This document shows, piece after piece, positions 1-8,561 of a DNA stretch of 8,561 bases. Origin of the DNA: Nitrospinae bacterium CG11_big_fil_rev_8_21_14_0_20_56_8. Its GTDB lineage: Bacteria > Nitrospinota > Nitrospinia > Nitrospinales > VA-1. The position numbers and the translations under genes were made by a program. The stretch's first letter is position 1; the number at the start of each line of letters is the position of its first letter. Location: assembly GCA_002796165.1 (NCBI GenBank), contig PCWF01000198.1:1580-10140 (forward strand), given 5' to 3'. Under the pieces are notes generated by a model that worked only from the letters and a program-made list of their open reading frames with translations, searched no databases and was not told the DNA's origin.

Positions 1-768
1 GAATCCCCTCCAGCTCCCGGCCCGGAACGGGAAGATCCCGCGGGTGCTGGGCTCCGCCGCACAGGACGATCGCATCGAATTCCCGGCGCAGGTCGTTTGC
101 CTTGACGTCTTTCCCCACATGCACCCCGGTGCGGAAGATCACGCCTTCCTCTTCCATCAGGCGAATGCGCCGCTTCACAACGTCCTTATCCAGCTTGAAA
201 TGGGGGATCCCGTACATTAACAGTCCCCCGACCCGGTCGTCCTTTTCGAGAACGGTGACGGAATGACCCACGCTGTTCAATTGCGCCGCGCAGGCCAGAC
301 CGGCCGGACCAGACCCCACCACGGCCACCTTTTTTCCGGTGCGTTTCGCGGGAGGACAAGGAGCGATGAAACCCTCTTCGAATCCCTTGTCCGAGATGAA
401 TTTCTCGATCTTGCAGATGGTGACAGGCGGTTCGGAAATACCCAGGACACAGGCCCCCTCGCACGGGGCGGGACAGACCCGGCCGGTAAATTCGGGAAAA
501 TTGTTGGTGCGCTGAAGCAGTTCGACGGCTTCCTGGTACCGTCCCCGGTACACCATGTCGTTCCAGTCGGGGATGAGATTCCCCAGGGGGCAACCCGTTT
601 CGCTCTGGCAAAAGGGAACGCCGCAGTCCATGCACCGCGCCCCCTGCTGGCGGAATTTGTCTTCGGGAAAATCTTCGTACACCTCCCGATGATCCTTCAA
701 CCGGGATTCGATATCCCGGTGCGCCGGAGTCTCCCGGGGAAATTCAATGAAACCCTTGATGGCTCCCA

Positions 769-769
<1 letters not shown>
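1..769 (-). CDS. gltD: Glutamate synthase small (beta) subunit, N-terminal 256 residues; 3' end outside window
   Basis: GltD is the FAD- and NADPH-binding subunit of glutamate synthase. It oxidises NADPH and passes electrons through iron-sulfur clusters to GltB, which reduces 2-oxoglutarate plus glutamine-derived ammonia to glutamate in the cytosol. I translated the minus strand from ATG 769-767 and the frame stays open to the window edge. The N-terminal ferredoxin-like part has two cysteine groups: C46, C49, C54, C60 and C99, C103, C107. These match the 4Fe-4S ligands of the family. A dinucleotide-binding GxGxxG loop (VVGSGPAG, residues 150-157) follows and begins the FAD domain. The family is usually about 470-490 residues, so roughly half is missing to the left. 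The start is fixed by GGAGG seven bases upstream and by the TGATG overlap with gltB, which suggests translational coupling. No frameshift or missing key residue was seen. Related NADPH-dependent oxidoreductase subunits share this fold, but adjacency to gltB settles the identity. Confidence 0.96.
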
Positions 770-5313
<4,544 letters not shown>

Positions 5314-5320
5314 GATTCAA

Positions 5321-5324
5321 CCTT
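5321..5324 (-). promoter_or_regulatory. Shine-Dalgarno site of gltB
   Basis: AAGG on the minus strand sits seven bases before the ATG at 5313. It is shorter than the gltD and CBS-gene sites, but it is well placed and supports the chosen gltB start. Confidence 0.6.
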
Positions 5325-5348
5325 GGATGTCTTGGATTAACCGGCAAC

Positions 5349-5379
5349 CGCTTAAGAGAAGCCTGCCTTCCGATAAGCG
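5349..5379 (-). promoter_or_regulatory. Two-tier hairpin in the gltB 5' leader
   Basis: CGCTTA (5349-5354) pairs with TAAGCG (5374-5379). Inside, after a symmetric three-by-three internal loop, GAAG (5358-5361) pairs with CTTC (5367-5370) around a five-base loop. The element ends 35 bases before the gltB start, between the putative promoter and the ribosome binding site. A leader regulatory hairpin or a dyad operator for a DNA-binding protein are both possible. I recognise no known riboswitch family here. Confidence 0.4.
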
Positions 5380-5384
5380 CTTCC

Positions 5385-5399
5385 GGTCCTTTTGGGACC
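5385..5399 (-). promoter_or_regulatory. Second short hairpin in the gltB leader
   Basis: GGTCC (5385-5389) and GGACC (5395-5399) form a perfect five-base-pair stem with a five-base loop. Only five bases separate it from the two-tier hairpin, so the gltB transcript would present both together. There is no U-tract on the minus strand, so it is not an intrinsic terminator in that direction. Confidence 0.3.
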
Positions 5400-5481
5400 A
5401 GAGCCAGAACCTGTATAAAGCAATTCCCATGCCCTTTTACCGGGCTTTATTTTACGGGGTCCGCGCAAGCAGACTTGGCTT

Positions 5482-5510
5482 ATTATGTATTTTTTTTACA
5501 CACTTTGGAA
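5482..5510 (-). promoter_or_regulatory. Candidate sigma-70-type promoter for gltBD
   Basis: Reading the minus strand, TTCCAA (5510-5505) and CATAAT (5487-5482) are 17 bases apart in a strongly AT-rich stretch. The -10 matches five of six consensus bases but the -35 only three. Transcription would begin near 5475 and give a leader of about 160 bases holding the hairpins listed above. I saw no convincing sigma-54 (GG-N10-GC) site in this interval. Confidence 0.3.
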
Positions 5511-5540
5511 TAAAATTATTATTACCGCGTGATTGACTTT

Positions 5541-5712
5541 GTAGCCCCGAAAGCTACGAATGCCCCGATTCCGAGGCACAACCGTTTCCAGTTTGTTGGG
5601 GCGTTCGTTAACTTCTCCTTCCCGGTTGGCGGGAGGAACGGGAAAATCTGTAGCAAGGACGGGAAACAGATTCCCTGCCGGGGCCGGGATAGGCTTCCTA
5701 ATTTGGGAAAGC
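5541..5712. other. Cluster of five consecutive hairpins, possible structured RNA
   Basis: Five stems follow one another. GTAGC/GCTAC pair at 5541-5557. TGCCCCG/CGAGGCA pair at 5561-5578 with one mismatch. CTTCCCG/CGGGAGG pair at 5618-5636 with one wobble, enclosed by CGTTC (5602) and GAACG (5636). AATCTGT/ACAGATT pair at 5645-5672, extended by GGG/CCC across a two-base bulge. GCTTCC pairs with GGGAAAGC at 5693-5712 with a bulge. Such a series is unusual for plain spacer DNA and could belong to a small RNA or an untranslated leader on either strand. I match it to no known family; the glutamine-responsive glnA motif was considered and not found. Confidence 0.3.
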
Positions 5713-6042
5713 TGATTTTATGGGATTTTACCGGCAAAAGACAATGCATTTTTAAAGCCCCCTGCTCTTTTACCGGACAGGCCTGCAATCGGTACCTCCG
5801 GGCACTCCCGAATGAATATTACTTTTCAATGAATTACCCTAAAACCGGGAAATTTCCCCGGCATACTGGCCGCACCTTCCCTCCGTAGCGGTCGAGGTAA
5901 ATTTCCATCCCCTGGGGATCGGGAAAGTGGATGAGGCACGGGATGACGCCGGTGGGGAAGATCGCGCTATTCCTTCAAAGGATTGGATTCGGCTTTAGAT
6001 TTCTGGTAAAAGTGCTGGGGAACACGGCCCGGACCTGGGCTC

Positions 6043-6071
6043 TTCCCAAGTCGGCCGGAAAATCGTAGAAT
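6043..6071 (+). promoter_or_regulatory. Candidate promoter for the CBS-domain gene
   Basis: TTCCCA (6043-6048, four of six matches) and TAGAAT (6066-6071, five of six) are 17 bases apart. Transcription would start near 6078, giving a leader of about 60 bases. Inverted repeats overlap the site: AATCGT/ACGATT at 6061-6090, and TGGGAAT with ATTCCA at about 6071-6094. A repressor site here is possible but unproven. Confidence 0.35.
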
Positions 6072-6122
6072 GGGAATATTTTTCACGATTCCATCCTAAT
6101 CCTGAACCCTTTCAGACACACC

Positions 6123-6129
6123 GGAGGAG
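6123..6129 (+). promoter_or_regulatory. Strong Shine-Dalgarno site of the CBS-domain gene
   Basis: GGAGGAG ends seven bases before the ATG at 6137. It is a near-ideal ribosome binding site and fixes the start. Confidence 0.9.
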
Positions 6130-6136
6130 ATTTTCA

Positions 6137-6778
6137 ATGATCGTCAAGGAGATCATGGTCACCAAACCCATCACGATCGGTAAAAGTGATTCGTTAAAGA
6201 AGGCGCAGGACCTGATGGTCGAGAATTCCATCCGGCATCTCCCGGTGGTGGAAAAAAGCAAGTTACTGGGCATCATTACCGAGAGCGATATCCGCGGGGC
6301 TTTCATCTACCAGGGGAACGGAGAAAACAAAGAGGTTTTTCAGTTCAATCCTGCAAAAATGCTGGTGATCGATTACATGACGCAAAACCCTCTGTCGGTG
6401 GCGCCGGAGACGAACATAGAGGACGCCGCCCTGATGATGTACCAGAACAAAATCGGCGGGCTCCCGGTGACCCAGGACGGCCGCCTCGTGGGCATTATCT
6501 CCATCATGGACATGCTGGGGCTCCTGGTGGACATGATGGGCATCCTCCATTCCAGTTCGCGGGTGGATGTCCTGATCGACAAAAATCAGGAAGCCATGGA
6601 CCGGGTGGAAAAGATCATCGCCGAGCAGGGACTCGAAGTCATCGCCACGGCCCTTGAGCCCTACTCCAAAGGTAAAAACAAGCAGGTCTGCGCGATCCGT
6701 CTGGATTTGTGCGAGACCGGGCCCCTCGTCCAGGCCTTGGAAAAGGCGGGGTTCAAGGTGCTGGACGCAATTGATTGA
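6137..6778 (+). CDS. CBS-pair protein with C-terminal ACT-like domain (AcuB-like)
   Basis: This 213-residue soluble protein has two CBS motifs in tandem, then an ACT-like domain. CBS1 covers about residues 1-58, with HLPVV (34-38) and GIITESD (45-51). CBS2 covers about 76-133, with GLPV (108-111) and GIISIMD (119-125). The Gx[IV][TS]xxD pattern in each is the usual adenosine-nucleotide-binding signature. Residues 141-213 have the beta-alpha-beta-beta-alpha-beta look of an ACT domain, a fold that commonly binds amino acids. There is no signal peptide, membrane segment or attached enzyme. The architecture matches proteins annotated AcuB, but that name comes from a Bacillus acetoin locus and none of that pathway is nearby, so I give no symbol. 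It is probably a cytosolic energy- or metabolite-sensing regulator whose partner is unknown. The LeuA-like gene follows 46 bases downstream on the same strand and is plausibly co-transcribed. The ATG at 6137 has a strong ribosome binding site. Confidence 0.9.
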   Translation: MIVKEIMVTKPITIGKSDSLKKAQDLMVENSIRHLPVVEKSKLLGIITESDIRGAFIYQGNGENKEVFQFNPAKMLVIDYMTQNPLSVAPETNIEDAALMMYQNKIGGLPVTQDGRLVGIISIMDMLGLLVDMMGILHSSSRVDVLIDKNQEAMDRVEKIIAEQGLEVIATALEPYSKGKNKQVCAIRLDLCETGPLVQALEKAGFKVLDAID

Positions 6779-6789
6779 TAGCATCAATC
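6773..6789 (+). other. Perfect hairpin across the CBS-gene stop codon
   Basis: GATTGAT (6773-6779) and ATCAATC (6783-6789) are exact inverted repeats around a three-base spacer, and the TGA stop (6776-6778) lies inside the left arm. The stem is AT-rich and only four Ts follow some bases later, so it is a poor intrinsic terminator. It might stabilise the mRNA 3' end, limit translation of the next gene, or be a small operator. Confidence 0.35.
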
Positions 6790-6824
6790 GCATTTTCCAA
6801 ATTCCCCCCCATTCCTGAACGCCC

Positions 6825-7643
6825 GTGCCTTCCAACCGGATCATTTTCTTCGACACCACGCTTCGTGACGGCGAAGCCTGCCTGGGACCGGGATTCGATC
6901 TGCAAGCCCGGGTGGAATTGGCCCATCTTCTGGCTGAAATGAAGGTGGATGTCATCGAAGCGGGATATCCCGGGGCTACGGAACAGGGATTCGATGGGGT
7001 CCGTGCCGTGGGGAAAAGCGTGCGGGGGGTGACCATCGCCGCCCTGTGCCGCTCCTCCAGACCCGACATCGAGTTGACCGCCCGCGCTCTGGAGGGGGCA
7101 TCCAAACCCCGTATCCACACGTATTACCCCACCTCGGGCTCGCGTCCGGAAGAAATTATCGAGAAATCGGCCCAGGCGGTCACCTGGGCCAGAACTTTTA
7201 TCGATGACGTGGAATTTTCTCCCATGGACGCCTCGCGGACCCGGCCGGAATTCCTCGTTCAAGTGGTGGAAGCGGCGATTCAGGCGGGCGCGGCGACGGT
7301 CAGCATTCCCGACACCGCCAGCTCCGCCGGACCGGAGGAATTTGCAGGATTGATCCGCCGGCTGAAGGATCAGGTTCCCGGTATCGAGCGGACGGTCCTG
7401 AGCGTGCATTGCCACGACGAACGGGACCTTGCGGTGGAGAATTCCCTTGCCGCCGTATCCGCCGGAGCCCGGCAGATCGAGTGCACCATCAATGGGATCG
7501 GCGAGCGTGCCGGAAACGCCTCTCTGGAACCCCTCGTGCGGGCTCTGCGTTCCCGGCCTGAATTTTCCGGCTTTTACACCGGGGTGGATTTGTCCCGTTT
7601 TCCGGCGATTCAGGCGAAGGTAGCGGCTCTTCCCTCTTCCTGA
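6825..7643 (+). CDS. Stand-alone LeuA-type catalytic barrel; truncated, divergent paralogue of the downstream leuA
   Basis: These 272 residues are the TIM barrel of the DRE-TIM metallolyase family (2-isopropylmalate, citramalate and homocitrate synthases), which condenses acetyl-CoA with 2-oxo acids. Visible features are DTTLRDGE (10-17), H98, VEFSPMDASRT (from 129), HCH (195-197) and NGIGERAGN ending at N231. D15, H195, H197 and N231 correspond to the metal ligands of LeuA. By hand alignment it is about half identical to the leuA downstream. Differences are A18 where LeuA has Q in the RDGEQ motif, DTASS (163-167) for DTVGY, HDERD (197-201) for HNDLG, and an 8-residue gap after residue 107. 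The protein stops at the barrel end, whereas LeuA is usually about 510 residues, so the accessory and leucine-binding domains are absent. The start is GTG 6825, because an in-frame TGA lies at 6816-6818. No Shine-Dalgarno site is visible. It may be a synthase with another substrate, an inactive regulator or subunit, or a decaying duplicate. The frame is intact. Confidence 0.85.
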   Translation: MPSNRIIFFDTTLRDGEACLGPGFDLQARVELAHLLAEMKVDVIEAGYPGATEQGFDGVRAVGKSVRGVTIAALCRSSRPDIELTARALEGASKPRIHTYYPTSGSRPEEIIEKSAQAVTWARTFIDDVEFSPMDASRTRPEFLVQVVEAAIQAGAATVSIPDTASSAGPEEFAGLIRRLKDQVPGIERTVLSVHCHDERDLAVENSLAAVSAGARQIECTINGIGERAGNASLEPLVRALRSRPEFSGFYTGVDLSRFPAIQAKVAALPSS

Positions 7644-7650
7644 ACCGCTC

Positions 7651-7699
7651 CCGGTGAAGCATTTGCCGGAAACGGAGATTTAGATCTTTTTTTGTTTTT
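7651..7699 (+). terminator. Possible weak terminator after the LeuA-like gene
   Basis: CCGGTGAA (7651-7658) pairs with TTTGCCGG (7662-7669), with two G-T wobbles. A T-rich tract runs at 7687-7699, and a small AGAT/ATCT stem-loop (7676-7687) touches it. The strong stem is 17 bases from the T-tract, which is atypical, so termination may be partial. The T-tract also overlaps the proposed leuA -35 box. Confidence 0.3.
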
Positions 7700-7720
7700 C
7701 CCCCTCCGATCAGTTAAAAT
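7692..7720 (+). promoter_or_regulatory. Candidate leuA promoter
   Basis: TTGTTT (7692-7697) and TAAAAT (7715-7720) are exactly 17 bases apart. The -10 matches five of six consensus bases and the -35 matches three. Transcription would begin near 7727, leaving a leader of roughly 138 bases before leuA. This would let leuA be controlled separately from the upstream LeuA-like gene. Confidence 0.45.
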
Positions 7721-7733
7721 ACAAGGTTCGTTT

Positions 7734-7822
7734 AGCCTTCGGGGCTCTTTAAATCGGGGTAGGGCCTGGACTTCCCTTGAAAGAAATCAAGGGCAGGCAT
7801 AGGACCGAAACGGAACATTCCG
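7734..7822 (+). promoter_or_regulatory. Structured leader of leuA (three hairpins)
   Basis: Hairpin 1 pairs AGCC (7734-7737) with GGCT (7743-7746) around a TTCGG loop. Hairpin 2 has an outer stem GCCTG (7764-7768) / CAGGC (7794-7798), a five-base bulge on the left side only, and an inner perfect stem CCCTTGA (7774-7780) / TCAAGGG (7787-7793) with loop AAGAAA. Hairpin 3 is CGGAA/TTCCG at 7811-7822. The TTCGG loop of hairpin 1 is exactly complementary to CCGAA at 7805-7809, which would give a pseudoknot enclosing hairpin 2. A cis-acting RNA controlling leuA is a reasonable inference. I see no T-box sequence and no known riboswitch signature. Confidence 0.45.
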
Positions 7823-7864
7823 ACTCATTAGAGATCCCTCTTCTTCAAAATTAACACCGACTTT

Positions 7865-8561
7865 ATGGAATCCGACCGACTCATCATTTTCGACACCACG
7901 TTACGCGACGGGGAGCAATGTCCCGGCGCCAGTCTCAACATCAAGGAAAAACTCGAAATCGCCCGTCAACTCGCCCTGTTGAAAGTGGACGTGATCGAGG
8001 CGGGTTTCCCGGTGGCCTCGCCCGGCGATTTCGAGTCCGTTCGCCAGATCGCGGAAGAGATCCGCGGATCGCAGATCGCCGGGTTGGCGCGCGCGCTGGA
8101 AAAGGACGTGGAGTCGGCGGCCAGGGCGCTGGAGAAAGCGGAATCCCCGCGCATCCACATTTTCCTTTCCACTTCCAAATCGCACCGCCTCTACATGGTG
8201 CAGAAGGCGAAGCAGGAAATCATCGAAATGGCGATGTCGGCGCTGAAGTTCGGCAAAAAATTCTGCGACAACCTGGAGTTTTCGCCCATGGACGCTTCGC
8301 GCACCGAGCCGGAGTTTCTCGCCGAGGTGGTGGAAGCGGCGATCGACGCCGGGGCCACCACGGTGAACATTCCCGACACGGTGGGGTACGCCATTCCCGA
8401 CGAGTTCGGCGGGCTCATCCGGTATCTCCGGGAAAAAGTCCGCAACCTCGACAAGGCGGTGATCAGCGTGCATTGCCATAACGACCTCGGCCTCGCGGTG
8501 GCCAATTCCCTCGCGGCGGTCAAGGCGGGCGCCCGGCAGGTCGAGTGCACGATCAACGGAA
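7865..8561 (+). CDS. leuA: 2-isopropylmalate synthase, N-terminal 232 codons; 3' end outside window
   Basis: LeuA catalyses the first committed step of leucine biosynthesis: acetyl-CoA plus 2-ketoisovalerate gives 2-isopropylmalate. The visible part is most of the catalytic barrel with all the classic motifs: DTTLRDGEQ (10-18), IEAGFP, H98 in HIFLSTS, LEFSPMDASRT (from 137), IPDTVGY, HCHND (203-207) and the start of the ECTING block at the edge. D15, H203 and H205 are metal ligands; the fourth, an asparagine, lies just past the window. The DGEQCPG form favours bacterial LeuA over citramalate synthase, but homocitrate synthase cannot be excluded without the C-terminus. The start ATG 7865 aligns residue for residue with the GTG start of the upstream paralogue. 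No Shine-Dalgarno site is seen before it, only a pyrimidine-rich tract at 7836-7846. It is preceded by its own promoter candidate and a structured leader. Confidence 0.92.
   Translation, partial: MESDRLIIFDTTLRDGEQCPGASLNIKEKLEIARQLALLKVDVIEAGFPVASPGDFESVRQIAEEIRGSQIAGLARALEKDVESAARALEKAESPRIHIFLSTSKSHRLYMVQKAKQEIIEMAMSALKFGKKFCDNLEFSPMDASRTEPEFLAEVVEAAIDAGATTVNIPDTVGYAIPDEFGGLIRYLREKVRNLDKAVISVHCHNDLGLAVANSLAAVKAGARQVECTING

Larger units (their letters stand above)
5435..5776 (+). repeat. Three direct copies of TTTTACCGG
   Basis: Exact copies lie at 5435-5443, 5726-5734 and 5768-5776. All have the same orientation, and two are only 33 bases apart. The first forms the loop and part of the 3' arm of a GCCC/GGGC hairpin. 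Three identical 9-mers in about 340 bases is far above chance for random sequence, though compositional bias could contribute. They could be binding sites for a regulator of the divergent promoters. Confidence 0.4.
5314..6136. other. Divergent intergenic region without a convincing gene
   Basis: This 823-base gap separates the minus-strand gltBD operon from the plus-strand CBS gene. It is more AT-rich than its neighbours, especially at 5461-5530. It holds the gltB leader and promoter candidate (5349-5510), a cluster of hairpins (5541-5712), three copies of TTTTACCGG (5435, 5726, 5768), a possible decayed minus-strand coding fragment (5834-5974), and a promoter and ribosome binding site for the CBS gene (6043-6129). 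A 119-codon frame opens at a GTG at 5529 on the plus strand. It has no ribosome binding site and no recognisable protein character, so I do not call it. Confidence 0.7.

Noticed and set aside
5431..5453. Intrinsic terminator on the plus strand (GCCC/GGGC then T-rich)
   Set aside because: The stem is only four base pairs, the following tract is interrupted, and no plus-strand gene lies upstream that would need it.
5521..5640. Glutamine-responsive glnA-type riboswitch upstream of gltB
   Set aside because: A CGTTC/GAACG pair is present, but the conserved internal-loop sequence of that RNA family is not found on either strand.
5529..5888. 119-codon plus-strand frame from a GTG in the intergenic region
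   Set aside because: No ribosome binding site, no recognisable protein character, overlaps the hairpin cluster, and a competing frame exists on the other strand.
7777..7804. Second leuA promoter using TTGAAA
   Set aside because: The -35 is good, but the best -10 at a 17-base spacing (TAGGAC) matches only three positions, and the TTGA lies in the arm of the leader hairpin.
7777..7854. Possible leucine-rich leader peptide before leuA, starting at TTG
   Set aside because: The 25-codon frame ends ten bases before leuA and has four leucine codons, but they are not in a run, the only start is TTG, and it has no Shine-Dalgarno site. Classical attenuation is not supported.

Overview
The window looks like chromosomal DNA from a moderately GC-rich bacterium (coding regions near 60% GC by eye), with Shine-Dalgarno-led genes, tightly packed operons and full-length housekeeping enzymes. 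The proteins are of general bacterial type. A Nitrospinota-, Nitrospirota- or deltaproteobacteria-like source would fit, but I cannot place the organism from the sequence alone. There are no mobile elements, tRNA or rRNA genes, or CRISPR arrays.

Layout: bases 1-5313 hold a minus-strand gltB-gltD operon. It encodes the two subunits of NADPH-type glutamate synthase (GOGAT), joined by a TGATG stop/start overlap; gltD runs off the left edge. Bases 5314-6136 are an 823-base divergent intergenic region. It contains the gltB leader with stacked hairpins, an AT-rich promoter zone, a run of five hairpins that no gene explains, three copies of the 9-mer TTTTACCGG, and a possible decayed coding fragment. 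From 6137 everything reads on the plus strand: an AcuB-like protein with two CBS domains and an ACT-like domain; a 272-residue stand-alone LeuA-type catalytic barrel; a 221-base spacer with a possible terminator, a promoter and a structured leader; and the first 232 codons of a normal leuA (2-isopropylmalate synthase), cut by the right edge.

The common theme is amino-acid biosynthesis. GltBD makes glutamate, the main amino-group donor, including for leucine transamination. LeuA commits 2-ketoisovalerate to leucine. The CBS/ACT protein has the build of a nucleotide- or amino-acid-sensing regulator.

The most unusual item is the first LeuA-like gene. It is roughly half identical to the adjacent leuA and keeps the metal ligands. 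It lacks the whole C-terminal accessory and leucine-sensing region, has an 8-residue deletion beside the active site, and has changes in three motifs that are conserved in true LeuA. It may be a specialised or inactive paralogue. The second most interesting item is the roughly 140-base structured leader of the authentic leuA.
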